Shown: positions 27,446-36,752 of the stretch, piece by piece
How positions within the stretch are numbered: the stretch's first letter is position 1
Layout: the number at the start of each line of letters is the position of its first letter
IMG/VR virus record: IMGVR_UViG_3300042569_001270
Span: 17,340-81,339 of that record
DNA from: a virus
Strand: one strand, 5' to 3'
Length of the DNA stretch: 64,000 bases
The notes under the pieces: model-generated
Told to the model about the DNA's origin: nothing
The model's input: the letters and a program-made list of their open reading frames with translations, nothing else
Databases searched by the model: none
Translations under genes and position numbers: made by a program

Positions 27446-28588
27446 ATGTCCGCTAACACCGTGACCGTGAACCAGAACGACGTCTCGCAGGTGCCCCTCG
27501 GTGCCAGTGTGCAGATGGTGCACAACCAGTCTGCCACCACCCGCGAGTGGATGATCCTCTCTGTTCCCGTGGACGCGCCTCAGCCCACGCTGACGGTCTC
27601 CACGACGACGCAGCAGGACGACACGGCGACGTTCGTGGCCGCACGAGAGGGCAGTTACCTGCTCAAGCTGACCGTGGACTTCGGTCTTTCGACCCAGTTC
27701 ATCGGTACGCTCGCAGTGAGCGTTCGTGAGGCTGAGACGGGCGACCGGCTGCCTGCTGTCGGTGAGACGCTTGAGAACGCCGACTGGGCGCACAGCGCCG
27801 TTGATCGCGTTCTTCGTCGGGTCACCCGTCACTCGGACAACGGGACTGTCTTTGGTGTTGTGCCACCCGACCTTGAGCTTGGCTCTGTGGTCTACGCCTA
27901 CAGCACGACCACGATTGGTGATGACAACCGTGTCGTGCCGTTCTTCCTGCAGGCGTTCCCTACCAGCCTCTTCAACATGGCCTACGTCTCTGGCTTCCTC
28001 GGGGTCTACGAATCCGCCTCCGGTGTGGGCGCACGCATCCGTCACACGGGGCTTGTTCGTGGCGTCGTGGACAGCAGCCAGCCTGCACGACAGACGAAGG
28101 TTTACCTCGGCAACGATGGCAAGCCCTCGCTGACCGCCGGTACCATCGAGAGGATCATCGGCTACGTCGTGGGGAGCACCTCGACGACCTTCGACTTCAT
28201 GCTGGCGACATCCACCGCCCAGAGGCCTGCGTCGAGCGGTAACGCCTACGACGTTATGAGCTTTCACAACGGCTTCGTGGGTGCTGGTCAGATTATCATG
28301 GATTTCAAGGCCGTCAGGGCGTTCACGCTCTCTGACGTTATGAGCGAGCACAAGATGTACGCGCTCACCAACGCGCAGCAGGAGGCGGTGTTTACGCTGA
28401 CGCGCAACGGTAACGTCATCTTGATTATGACTTTTGCAGCAAGCTCTGGCATCCCGACTTTCAGCCGCCCATCAGGCAACCCTTCTCTTACGATCAATGC
28501 AAACGACCTCGTGCGACTGACCGGTCCAGCTGTCGCAGACGTCGGTCTGAGCTTCCTGCGCTGGTCCTTCAAGGGCGCTACCGTATGA
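27446..28588 (+). CDS. Tail fibre/adsorption protein, hypothetical, 380 aa
   Basis: Starts behind GAGGTG. The product is beta-rich throughout, with a jelly-roll-like C-terminus (MYALTNAQQEAVFTLTRNGNVILIMTF ... LSFLRWSFKGATV). The middle contains a repeated Val/Thr strand pattern and no coiled coil. Its stop overlaps the next start as ATGA, so it is coupled to the small cassette gene that follows. Family not recognised. Confidence 0.55.
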   Translation: MSANTVTVNQNDVSQVPLGASVQMVHNQSATTREWMILSVPVDAPQPTLTVSTTTQQDDTATFVAAREGSYLLKLTVDFGLSTQFIGTLAVSVREAETGDRLPAVGETLENADWAHSAVDRVLRRVTRHSDNGTVFGVVPPDLELGSVVYAYSTTTIGDDNRVVPFFLQAFPTSLFNMAYVSGFLGVYESASGVGARIRHTGLVRGVVDSSQPARQTKVYLGNDGKPSLTAGTIERIIGYVVGSTSTTFDFMLATSTAQRPASSGNAYDVMSFHNGFVGAGQIIMDFKAVRAFTLSDVMSEHKMYALTNAQQEAVFTLTRNGNVILIMTFAASSGIPTFSRPSGNPSLTINANDLVRLTGPAVADVGLSFLRWSFKGATV

Positions 28589-28857
28589 GTACGCTCATCT
28601 TCATAACCCCAAGCGAAAGCGAGGGGCCTGCGTCTCCCGCGTACTTGATCATGCACGGGAGTGTAGACTTCCTCGGAAGCTCTCTCGACCTACGCAACAA
28701 CCCCGAGTTCTTCTTACCGGGTACCTACGCGCTGTTCGACGTTGCTGACTGCACCAGCGTTACTAACGAAGCGTCACTGGTTGTCACGCCTCACCCACCG
28801 CGTACGGCAGGGGTGCCGTTCCGCGTTGGTAATCTTATTTGTGTGACGCTGACTTGA
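28585..28857 (+). CDS. Small tail protein, copy 1 of a duplicated cassette gene
   Basis: The 90-residue product is a paralogue of the protein at 35199-35480: both share the pattern G[ST]VDF..S..DL, then L.G.Y, a V..CT or V.LCTYS strand with NE/NES, and a C-terminal F..G..ICV....LT. Each copy is followed by a larger protein that begins with a Trp/Asn-rich stretch. Here the start overlaps the previous stop (ATGA). The family is unknown; probably a structural cap or chaperone for the following protein. Confidence 0.6.
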   Translation: MSTLIFITPSESEGPASPAYLIMHGSVDFLGSSLDLRNNPEFFLPGTYALFDVADCTSVTNEASLVVTPHPPRTAGVPFRVGNLICVTLT

Positions 28858-28865
28858 GGTGATCC

Positions 28866-29972
28866 ATGACTGCCTTCTTGTGGAACGGTCCAAATCCCGA
28901 CATCTTTTGGCCCGGAACACTCAACTGGAACGAGCCTCGCAACTGGAACCGCCAAGACCCGTTGAATCCTCCGAGCGGAGGGTTGCGTTTCCCAACCAAC
29001 GGTGACGACGCAGCGTTCGAGTTTGCACCTCCCGGCACCGTCACCGGCAGCATCGCTTTTCAGAATCTCAACGCGGGCGTACCGTCGGGCGGCAGTGGCT
29101 TTGAGGTAAAGCTGTCGGGGGTTAACTGCATTGACGGCTACATCGGTCCTAGTGTTGGTACCGAGATTGATATTGTAGATGGTCGAGGTCAACTCACCGC
29201 CTTTATGCAGGGCGGCAGCGTTGGATCATCGGGACTGATTCAGGGTTGTATTCTTACAGTTAAAAACGCTCCTCCTCTTGATACAGGGCTAGGGGGCAAC
29301 ATCTTTCAAAATTTTGATGACGTAGTTTTTAAGCTTATTAATCCAGGTGGGTTTGTCGAGATTTTTGGTAACGTTACTGGGTTCTCCCCCCTGCAAGTTG
29401 GCCTACGAACATCAGCCTTCAGCAACGGCAGGAACGCAGAGCTTGACGTGTGGGGCGGCGGATCATTTACGGGAGGAGTCACTTCCGAGTTTTATTACGG
29501 TCTTGTTGATGATCTGCCGTCACTCAACCTCAAGAGCAACGCTGCAGCGGGTGCTGCCGGTCAACCAATTAAACTTCGTGGCGGTAAAGTCACCTTCGCT
29601 GCCAACGGCGGCTACACCACTGCGTGGGCGGGTCACCCGTTAGTCCTCGACGTTGGGGGGTACATTGGTCCCGGCCCCACTGCTGGTCAGTACGGCGTCC
29701 CTCTGGCTGCCTACCTGCCCGACATCAGGTTTACTAACGTCCGCAACTCAGGGGCGACGTGGCACTTGAACTGTTTTGCTGCTGTTGAGCAGCTGTGCGG
29801 TACGGGCAACTTGACCAACGGGTTCGTGGGGCGTAACGACCAGATCAGCGTGAAGCCAACGGGGGCACTGGTTGCCCTCAAGCGAGGGCAGCACTTCCAC
29901 GGAACGCTGTCGTTCGACGGCACTGGAGGCAAGTTCATCTTCCCCAACCCCGCGCTTCCGTACATGCCGTAG
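28866..29972 (+). CDS. Tail-associated beta-helix-like protein, copy 1 of cassette
   Basis: The 368-residue product opens with WPGTLNWNEPRNWNRQDPLNPPSGGLRFPTNGDDAAFEF, a W...NW....P..GD.A.F layout seen at the start of extracellular beta-helix and autotransporter-like modules. The rest is Gly/Asn/Val-rich short strands consistent with a right-handed beta helix. It has the same order and opening style as the 319-residue protein at 35477. Likely a fibre or spike component that binds or trims cell surface polymer; no catalytic residues can be named. Confidence 0.6.
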   Translation: MTAFLWNGPNPDIFWPGTLNWNEPRNWNRQDPLNPPSGGLRFPTNGDDAAFEFAPPGTVTGSIAFQNLNAGVPSGGSGFEVKLSGVNCIDGYIGPSVGTEIDIVDGRGQLTAFMQGGSVGSSGLIQGCILTVKNAPPLDTGLGGNIFQNFDDVVFKLINPGGFVEIFGNVTGFSPLQVGLRTSAFSNGRNAELDVWGGGSFTGGVTSEFYYGLVDDLPSLNLKSNAAAGAAGQPIKLRGGKVTFAANGGYTTAWAGHPLVLDVGGYIGPGPTAGQYGVPLAAYLPDIRFTNVRNSGATWHLNCFAAVEQLCGTGNLTNGFVGRNDQISVKPTGALVALKRGQHFHGTLSFDGTGGKFIFPNPALPYMP

Positions 29973-30002
29973 TGCAGGCGTCCCGCCTGCTTGGAGGTCC
30001 GT

Positions 30003-30674
30003 ATGAGTCTGAGTCTCGCGAAGCCGCTCCCCAAGGGAGCCGAGTACCTTGCCGATGTCGCCGCCAAGGCTGGCGCTGACAACGGGATCAGTCCGTACCT
30101 GCTGCTGGGCATCTGCTACGCCGAGAGCAACTTCGGCGCGGCCCTGAAGCCCCCCGGACCCACTGGGACGGGTGACTTCATCCCTCGCGTGGCCGACAAG
30201 GACACGAACGAGAAGATGGCCAAGAACCCCCTGCCCGGCGTCGAGAAGAAAGTCCTGCCCGACGGGATCAAGGCTCGCAAGGTTGCTGGTCCTGTCGAGG
30301 CTTGGGTGCCGACGCACACCGGCTGGGGCTGCGGTCTGCTCCAGTTTGATTACGAAGCGCACTACGAGTTCTGCAAGAGCGGCGCGTGGAAGGAGCCTGC
30401 CAAGGTGTTTGATCAGGCGTGCAAGCTCCTCAAGGGCAACCGCTCGTTCCTCGCCAAGAAGCACCCCGAACTGACGGGCATCGCTCTCGACCGTGCGATG
30501 ATCGCTTCGTACAACGCTGGGGCTGGTCGGGTGAGCAAGTTCCTCACCGACAAGAAGAGCCTTGACGAGTGCACGTTCCATCCGGGCTACATTGATAAGA
30601 TTTGCAAGAAGGCCGATGAGTTTGCCGGTGCCTCCGGCGCGTTCGCCACCCCCTCCACCGCTCCGGTGGCCTAA
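30003..30674 (+). CDS. Endolysin: lysozyme-like (SLT/goose-type) transglycosylase fold
   Basis: The 223-residue product has the lytic transglycosylase/goose lysozyme motifs in order: catalytic Glu in CYAESNFG (E41), GWGCGLLQFD at 107-116 and SYNAGAGRV at 169-177. It would cut the peptidoglycan glycan strand. There is no signal peptide, so a holin is needed for release. I chose the ATG at 30003 because GGAGG lies eight bases upstream; the frame extends four codons further. Two candidate membrane lysis genes follow directly. Confidence 0.85.
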   Translation: MSLSLAKPLPKGAEYLADVAAKAGADNGISPYLLLGICYAESNFGAALKPPGPTGTGDFIPRVADKDTNEKMAKNPLPGVEKKVLPDGIKARKVAGPVEAWVPTHTGWGCGLLQFDYEAHYEFCKSGAWKEPAKVFDQACKLLKGNRSFLAKKHPELTGIALDRAMIASYNAGAGRVSKFLTDKKSLDECTFHPGYIDKICKKADEFAGASGAFATPSTAPVA

Positions 30675-30676
30675 CC

Positions 30677-31021
30677 GTGGGCGAGCAGCTTCTGCAACTC
30701 CTGATGACGGTCATCGGTGTGCTTGGCAGCACAACGGCTTTCCGTTTTTATGATCGAAGGGCTGCTCGCAGGGTGAAAGAGGAAGCGGATATGCGGAAAG
30801 GCGAGCGCGACGATCATAACGCGGTCAGAGATGACCTGCGTGAGCGCGTCGCGTCCCTTGAGAGCAAGCTTGAGGCCGAATATCGGGAAAAGTTCGACCT
30901 CCTCAAGGCGATAGCCGACTTGAAGGCTGAAGTCGCCTCTCTGCGTACAAAGCTGGAGTTGCTGTCTATTCCTCAACCTGCGAAGAAAGGAGCAGCGCCG
31001 AAGCGCAAGAAAGAGAGGTAG
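30677..31021 (+). CDS. Holin-like membrane protein with coiled-coil tail, 114 aa
   Basis: A GTG start lies two bases after the lysozyme stop. The N-terminus has one membrane segment (about residues 4-22, LLQLLMTVIGVLGSTTAF), followed by a highly charged coiled coil (about 35-95) and a Lys/Pro-rich tail. One membrane segment plus a long coiled coil could be a class III holin or an inner spanin. Which one cannot be decided from sequence. Coupling to the lysozyme supports a lysis role. Confidence 0.6.
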   Translation: MGEQLLQLLMTVIGVLGSTTAFRFYDRRAARRVKEEADMRKGERDDHNAVRDDLRERVASLESKLEAEYREKFDLLKAIADLKAEVASLRTKLELLSIPQPAKKGAAPKRKKER

Positions 31022-31024
31022 CGC

Positions 31025-31792
31025 ATGGCTGTCTGCAACTGGAAGCTGGACAAGGAGGGCCTCGCGCCCGGCAACAGTCTTTCCCCCGGCGAGGTGTGTG
31101 ATCCTCCTGAGGGCTTCAAAGGCTTCGTTATCGGTTCCGAGATCGTAGACGAGCATGGTCACAAGCTCGACGGCGACTGGGACCCGAAAGGGCGAAACGG
31201 GTGTCAGCACACGGACACCCCAGAGTGGAAGGCGGCCCACAACCAGCACCTCAAGGTGCGTCGCAAGGAGAAGGTCATGGCTGACCATGCTGAAGTCCCC
31301 GTTCCCGTTTCAGTTCCCGTTCCCACCCCCGCGCCCGAGGCCCCTGCCACGGTAGCGAGCGTCGGTGCGCCTGATCTCGTCGGTCAGGTCCAGCAGCTGA
31401 TGCCGAAGGACGGCAACGCCACTGCGGTCACTGCCGTCATGGCGGCTCTCGTGGTCGTCGGTGGCCTGCTCTACAAGCTGGGTCCCAACCTTCTGAAGGC
31501 CCGCAACGAGCGGGAGATGAAGAAGCTGGAGCTTGAAGAGAAGAAGCTGGAGAAGCAGGACGATCAGCACCAGCAGTGCAACGCGGCCCGGCTGCAGCTG
31601 GACGCGAAGATCACCGAGCTTTCGGGTAAGGTGGAGGCTCTGGCTGCGAAGGCCGAGAAGCTGTCTTCGTCCTCCTCGACCCTCGCGTTCGGTGAGGACT
31701 TCGACGCCGAGGAGTTCGTTGACTGGCGCGAGCAGGTCGATAAGGCTCTGAAGCTGAAGACTGCGAAGAAGGGCAAGAAGCTCGAAGACTAA
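31025..31792 (+). CDS. Membrane/coiled-coil protein of the lysis region, 255 aa
   Basis: The product has a soluble Cys-containing N-terminal domain (about residues 1-85), a Pro/Val-rich linker of alternating VPVP repeats, one membrane segment (about 136-162, ATAVTAVMAALVVVGGLLYKLG), then a charged coiled coil (about 165-225) and Lys-rich tail. It starts three bases after the preceding stop. No family recognised. The arrangement suits a spanin-like or holin-regulating protein, or a tail-membrane contact protein. Confidence 0.55.
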   Translation: MAVCNWKLDKEGLAPGNSLSPGEVCDPPEGFKGFVIGSEIVDEHGHKLDGDWDPKGRNGCQHTDTPEWKAAHNQHLKVRRKEKVMADHAEVPVPVSVPVPTPAPEAPATVASVGAPDLVGQVQQLMPKDGNATAVTAVMAALVVVGGLLYKLGPNLLKARNEREMKKLELEEKKLEKQDDQHQQCNAARLQLDAKITELSGKVEALAAKAEKLSSSSSTLAFGEDFDAEEFVDWREQVDKALKLKTAKKGKKLED

Positions 31793-31814
31793 GTTGATCT
31801 AAAGGAGACACCGC

Positions 31815-34800
31815 ATGTCCTCAATTGTCACTCTGATCCCTGTTCCCACTGATGGCAGTGGTCCGGGTACCGGCGGTGTCTCCGTAGTCAACACGGGCGC
31901 AGGCCTCGTTGGCGGCCCCATTACCGACGTCGGCACCATCGCGATGCCGAACGTCGGTACTCCCCGCACGGGCTACGGCTCTCCGTCCAAGACTGTGACT
32001 GCCAGCACGGACGCGCAGGGCCGTGTCGTCGCTCTTGACGAGAACCCGATCCAGCTTCCGCAGTCGCAGGTTGATAATCTTTCAACCGACCTTTCGACGC
32101 TGACCTCAGCAGTGGCCACGAAGGCTGCAGACTCTGCTGTTGTTCATAACACTGGCGATGAGACGATTGCTGGCGTCAAGACGTTCACTGTTGCCCCTGT
32201 CGTCCCTGCGTCGTCGTTCCCGATTTCGGCTACCGGTGGTCTGCAGGACGCCCTCGACGCGACCGTCCACCTCGCTGGGGCAGAGACGATCACGGGACTC
32301 AAGACGTTCTCAGTGGCCCCTGTTGTCCCCGACAACTCGTTCGCTATCGCCAAGACTGCGGGCCTGCAGACCGCTCTTGACGGCAAGGTGGGCACGAGTG
32401 ATCCCCGCCTGACCGACTCCCGCACTCCGAGCGGTACGGCTGCTGGCGATCTCTCCGGTAGCTACCCCAGCCCTACTGTCGCGAAGATTCGTAACATTCC
32501 CGTGACAGACGTTATGCCCACCGTCGGTCAGCAGATGACCTACGACGGGGACAGCATCGTTTGGGGTTCCCCTGCTGCAGGTGGTTCTGGCGGCGGCGGA
32601 GCCACGGTGTACTTCAATGGCGGCACCGCTGGTGCTGCCCCGATTACTAACCTTCCCACGAACGCCAACACCAAGACCCTGAGCACTGCCCCTGAGGCGA
32701 CTCAGTCTACGATCACCTCTGGCACGCTTCCGCAGGGAGGGACCTACGCCGACGTTGCAGGCTTCGTGTCCGCCGTGGGCTATCCGGGGGTCACTTCCCT
32801 CCCTGCTGGCCTCTGGGACATCAACTTCTGGGCGCTGTCCGCCACGTCCACGGTGCCCAACCAGATTCTGGTCCGTGCGCGTCTGTACAAGTACGACGGT
32901 GTGAACGCACCGACACCGATCACCGAGTTCTCCGACTCGAGTGCGCTCACCTCGCCGACCGTTTCCACGCTGTCAACGGTTGATCTCCTTGTGCCTGCGG
33001 GCGTGACCCTTCTGCCTACTGATCGTCTTTTCGTTCTGTTCAGTGCGACGGCCACGGCGAACAACAAGACCGTCAGCCTGCAGTTCGGTGACGGGACGCC
33101 CTCGCACGCCCACACGACTCTCCCGCTGGTGCGCGGTACCGGCTTCCAGCGTGTGGTCGGCGGGGTGCTTCAGGACAACGCGGCTGCTGTTGATCTCGCT
33201 GGTGGCAGCACCAACGTCACGGGCGTTCTGCCTGTTGCCAACGGTGGCACGGGGCGGACCACCGACACGGCTGGTGGTGATCTCACGGGGACCTACCCCA
33301 ACCCGACCATCGCCGCTGGCGCGGTGACGGACACGAAGGTCGCTACTGCGAACAAGGACGGCCTCCCAGCCACGCCCTCGATGCGTACTCTGGGCACAGG
33401 GGCGCAGCAGGCCGCTGCAGGCAACGACAGCCGCCTCTCCAACGCTCGTACGCCCACTGCTCACGCCTCGACGCACCTCCCCGGTGGCACGGATGCACTG
33501 ACGACTGCCGCCGCCGTTGAGCTTACCGACAGCACCAACTCGGAAGGCGCAGCCGCCAGCTACGCTCGCTCGAACCACACGCACGCCCACGGCAACCGTG
33601 GCGGTGGATCACTGCACGCTGCGGCAACCCAGTCTGTGGCGGGCTTCCTGTCCGCTGCTGACAAGGTCAAGGTCGATACGGCTCTCCAGCCGAGCACGAC
33701 GCCCACTGGAGTTCTCGCCTACCCCGGCAGCACCTACTCTGATCTGAAGGGGCTTGCTCCAGTCAGCAACAGAGTTCCGATCAAATCTTCGGGTGCGGGC
33801 ACCACGACCACGGTCGCGCCGGATGACGAAGCCTCTGGCACTGGTGTCGCGATGGACTATCGCGGCGGCAAAGGAGCCATCGGCGGCAACATCACCGTCA
33901 AGGGCGGTCAGGGCACTGCGGGCAAGGGCGGTGACGCTGTAGTTGATGCAGGTACTGGATCAACTACAAACGGTGTTGTTTCTATTGGCGAAAACGACGC
34001 CACGGCTGTCAACGTCGGGCGTACCGGCACGCAGACCAACCTGCGTGCACGAGTTGCCTTCCGCCCGAGTGACACCATACAGGACATCACCGGCAGCAAC
34101 ACCGTCACCCCCGCGTCGTCTACCGTCAAGCTCAGGTCGGCCAGTGATGTAATCTTTAATGGGGTGCTCTCCTCCACCAACTTTAATGAAGGAGCGCTGG
34201 TTCACCTTGTTAACATTGGCGCGTTCAACATCACGCTTCTGAGCCACGCAACAGGCCAGACCACCAACATCGTTCTTGCTGAGGGCCGTCCGCTGGTCCT
34301 CGGCCCCAACGAGATGGTGACGTTGATGGTTATTAGGAACAACGCCAACGTCACAAGGTGGTGGCAGGTCGATGCGCCTCACGCTGATCTGCCGGGCGGT
34401 AACCTGCACGAGGTCGCCACTCAGTCCGTCGCAGGCTTCCTCTCGGCTGCGGACAAGACCAAGCTCGACAGCGTTGATCCTCTTCTGGCGTACGACTTTC
34501 AGGGCAGTGCTCCTGCCCCGCTTGCTAACGAGGTGCTGTCGCGTTGGCAGGCGACGCGGGACTTCTACCTCGACAACCCCTCTACATGGCGAGCGTACGC
34601 CTCGACGGCTCCCAGCTTCACGACGCAGGTTGCCGTCCTCGTGGACGGTGTGGGTGTCGGTCTCTTCACTTGGGCGGCGGGCGCTACCACGCCGACGATC
34701 ACTCCGTACTTCGGTCAGACGTTCCCGAAGCTTGTGACCGAGGGCCAGCGCGTCACGGTGCAGGTCTCCGGCGGTAGCAACGGAATTGGATCAATATCGT

Positions 34801-35198
34801 GGTCGGTCAAGGGGTACATGACGGGCTACACGTCCGTCGCTAAGCCTTATGATCTCTACGGCTACGCTCCGGGCCTCGTTGGCATCGGGCAGGTCCTGCA
34901 CAGGGACATCTTGGTTCGAGCCGCTTCTTTGGTCTCTCCGGCGGCCTTTGGTAAGGCCTACGCTATGGGCGGACCCAGCGGCGGCGACGTGCGGTTCGAC
35001 CTCAAGCTCAACGACTCTACGATCCTCGCCTACTTTACGATCACCAACACCTCAGGCTCTCCGAGCGGTGGTGTCTGGACGAACGTCGCGACGTTCCCCT
35101 ACGCCTTGGCCGCAGGAGACCGGTTGTCTGTGGTGCAGGACGGCGGCTCTGTGTACGGTATCTCCGAGGTCTTTTTCGGTACGCGAGGGGAGGCCTAA
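31815..35198 (+). CDS. Long tail fibre protein with collagen-free repeat shaft
   Basis: The 1127-residue product is built of fibre repeats: two GLQ.ALD units with TIAGVKTF/TITGLKTF motifs (about residues 105-200), two GDL[ST]G[ST]YP[SN]PT motifs (about 210 and 490), and two ATQSVAGFLSAADK motifs near 605 and 870. Such repeats form trimeric fibre shafts in many tailed phages. The C-terminal 230 residues (YDFQGSAPAPLANEVLSRW...) look like a globular receptor-binding tip. It starts behind AAAGGAG and is followed by cassette copy 2. Confidence 0.82.
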   Translation: MSSIVTLIPVPTDGSGPGTGGVSVVNTGAGLVGGPITDVGTIAMPNVGTPRTGYGSPSKTVTASTDAQGRVVALDENPIQLPQSQVDNLSTDLSTLTSAVATKAADSAVVHNTGDETIAGVKTFTVAPVVPASSFPISATGGLQDALDATVHLAGAETITGLKTFSVAPVVPDNSFAIAKTAGLQTALDGKVGTSDPRLTDSRTPSGTAAGDLSGSYPSPTVAKIRNIPVTDVMPTVGQQMTYDGDSIVWGSPAAGGSGGGGATVYFNGGTAGAAPITNLPTNANTKTLSTAPEATQSTITSGTLPQGGTYADVAGFVSAVGYPGVTSLPAGLWDINFWALSATSTVPNQILVRARLYKYDGVNAPTPITEFSDSSALTSPTVSTLSTVDLLVPAGVTLLPTDRLFVLFSATATANNKTVSLQFGDGTPSHAHTTLPLVRGTGFQRVVGGVLQDNAAAVDLAGGSTNVTGVLPVANGGTGRTTDTAGGDLTGTYPNPTIAAGAVTDTKVATANKDGLPATPSMRTLGTGAQQAAAGNDSRLSNARTPTAHASTHLPGGTDALTTAAAVELTDSTNSEGAAASYARSNHTHAHGNRGGGSLHAAATQSVAGFLSAADKVKVDTALQPSTTPTGVLAYPGSTYSDLKGLAPVSNRVPIKSSGAGTTTTVAPDDEASGTGVAMDYRGGKGAIGGNITVKGGQGTAGKGGDAVVDAGTGSTTNGVVSIGENDATAVNVGRTGTQTNLRARVAFRPSDTIQDITGSNTVTPASSTVKLRSASDVIFNGVLSSTNFNEGALVHLVNIGAFNITLLSHATGQTTNIVLAEGRPLVLGPNEMVTLMVIRNNANVTRWWQVDAPHADLPGGNLHEVATQSVAGFLSAADKTKLDSVDPLLAYDFQGSAPAPLANEVLSRWQATRDFYLDNPSTWRAYASTAPSFTTQVAVLVDGVGVGLFTWAAGATTPTITPYFGQTFPKLVTEGQRVTVQVSGGSNGIGSISWSVKGYMTGYTSVAKPYDLYGYAPGLVGIGQVLHRDILVRAASLVSPAAFGKAYAMGGPSGGDVRFDLKLNDSTILAYFTITNTSGSPSGGVWTNVATFPYALAAGDRLSVVQDGGSVYGISEVFFGTRGEA

Positions 35199-35480
35199 AT
35201 GCCGGTTTCTACAGTTCAGAGATCGCTGTCCAATGCTGAGCGTGACATCGGCAGCATGCTGACCCTCACGGGCACAGTGGACTTCACCAGCTCGTTTGTC
35301 GATCTCACGTCTGTCGCGGGTCTTAGTGAGGGCGTCTACCGGATTATCAACGTGTCGCTCTGCACCTACAGCAACGAGTCGTTGATCTCAATCTTTCTGC
35401 CCGTAGGCTTCCTTGCAACCGGTCCTGCCTTTGCGAGCGGTGGCTTCATCTGCGTGGCGATTCGCCGGAGGCTGACATGA
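35199..35480 (+). CDS. Small tail protein, copy 2 of the duplicated cassette gene
   Basis: The 93-residue product is a paralogue of the 90-residue protein at 28585 (shared G[ST]VDF..S..DL, central L..G.Y and FxxGxxICV end). It begins directly after the fibre stop and its own stop overlaps the next start as ATGA. Because it lies next to the receptor-binding fibre, it may be a fibre assembly partner, but no function is shown. Confidence 0.6.
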   Translation: MPVSTVQRSLSNAERDIGSMLTLTGTVDFTSSFVDLTSVAGLSEGVYRIINVSLCTYSNESLISIFLPVGFLATGPAFASGGFICVAIRRRLT

Positions 35481-36436
35481 GCATCTACAAGTGGGCCAAC
35501 CCTTACGGCGGGGAGTGGGAGAACACTTACAACTGGCGCGACGCAGACGGTAACACTGTCTACCAGTACCCCGGCCAGTACAGTGGGCAGGGGGACATTG
35601 TTTACTTTGACTATGGTTCTAACTTTTTTGTCTACAGTAACAACCCGTTTTCTGATCTGCATCTTCAGGCTGTGTACTTTAGTAACTCCGTCACCAACGT
35701 GGACTTCCGACAGATTCGGTTTGCTGTTGATACTGCCGCAGGTCTTTCGTCGCTGATTTTTGGTAAAGACCCGTCAGTAGGCGACACCTCTGTTTGCTCC
35801 GCCACGTTCGGTGACGGCACCAACACCGGCTACAACTGCAAGCTGATTGGTCCTGCGCATGTGTTTCAGGGGGAGGGCTTCTCCGCGACGATCAGCTCCA
35901 ACTACGGCGAGGTGGATCAAGACGTAGGAGCGATTCGCGCCGTGAACATGGCGACACTCGTTATCCAGTGTGCGCTTAGCGGTACATCGTCACTGACTGT
36001 CGAGGCGCAGGACAACGGTACGAACCTGACGGTGGCAGGCACGGTGACTCGCCCGAGCATGACGTACAGAACTGCCGTCAGTGCTGTGCTTCACTTCGCC
36101 ACCGTGTTCCTTGGTACCGGCGGGGTAATGCAGCATGCTGGCGGCACCTTTGACTTTATGGGTCAGTCAGGCATCCCGTGGACGGCGTTCACTCAGATGA
36201 TCATGGGAGGCATCAGCCTGCAGGGTATCGCCAGCGGCGAGGAGCCTGTGGGCAAAGGCGTCAGCTGGCAGCTGTTGTTTGATCTTGCCCCTTACGTTCT
36301 GTCTCCCTACATGATCGCAGGTGACTCTTTGCTCGTGCGGCAGGGTGGCCGATTGAACATGGTGCAGGATGACACGCTGGCCTGTAACTTGGCGTTTACA
36401 GCCGGTGAGCAGGGCATCATCAAGTACTTCAGCTAA
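35477..36436 (+). CDS. Beta-helix-like tail protein, copy 2 of cassette
   Basis: The 319-residue product opens with IYKWANPYGGEWENTYNWRDADGN, the same Trp/Asn-rich style as the 368-residue protein at 28866 (aromatic W..P..G.W...NW). The remainder is short Gly/Thr/Val strands. It follows its small partner by ATGA overlap, as in copy 1 where the partner precedes by eight bases. Sequence divergence between the two copies is large, so duplication is old or the tips were exchanged. Confidence 0.55.
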   Translation: MSIYKWANPYGGEWENTYNWRDADGNTVYQYPGQYSGQGDIVYFDYGSNFFVYSNNPFSDLHLQAVYFSNSVTNVDFRQIRFAVDTAAGLSSLIFGKDPSVGDTSVCSATFGDGTNTGYNCKLIGPAHVFQGEGFSATISSNYGEVDQDVGAIRAVNMATLVIQCALSGTSSLTVEAQDNGTNLTVAGTVTRPSMTYRTAVSAVLHFATVFLGTGGVMQHAGGTFDFMGQSGIPWTAFTQMIMGGISLQGIASGEEPVGKGVSWQLLFDLAPYVLSPYMIAGDSLLVRQGGRLNMVQDDTLACNLAFTAGEQGIIKYFS

Positions 36437-36449
36437 CTGGGAGGTTGTC

Positions 36450-36752
36450 ATGGATAAGCTGGGTTCGCTTCTCGCAGTTGTTCTGAACGCCCTGAAGGGG
36501 CTTGGCAATCTGGTGGGCAGTCTGCTCGGGAGCTTCCTGCGAAAGACCGACGCGCAGGCGGCCTCTGAGAAGATCAACGAAGCAGTGAAGAACGCCGAGG
36601 CTGCTGCCAACCTCCGTGCGAAGATCGCGGAAGTGAAGCACGCCAAGGTCGAGGCCAAGCTGGCCGAGGAGAAGAGCCGTGATGCAGTCGAAGGTGCGAA
36701 TGATCTGCTTGGTCGTCTCCGTGCTGGTGCTGGCGAGGACAGCAAGGGCTGA
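36450..36752 (+). CDS. Amphipathic helical protein, possible holin or lysis regulator, 100 aa
   Basis: The ATG follows GGGAGG. Residues 4-28 (LGSLLAVVLNALKGLGNLVGSLLGS) form a hydrophobic helix with Gly spacing and flanking charge; the rest is a charged Ala/Glu/Lys coiled coil. This resembles small holins or pinholin-like proteins but is soluble-looking overall. Its 3' end overlaps the next gene by 74 bases in another frame. No family is recognised. Confidence 0.6.
   Translation: MDKLGSLLAVVLNALKGLGNLVGSLLGSFLRKTDAQAASEKINEAVKNAEAAANLRAKIAEVKHAKVEAKLAEEKSRDAVEGANDLLGRLRAGAGEDSKG

Noticed and set aside
27443-28351. 302-residue minus-strand open frame over the adsorption gene
   Set aside because: Antisense shadow of the 380-residue gene; rich in Arg/His/Val without domain pattern.
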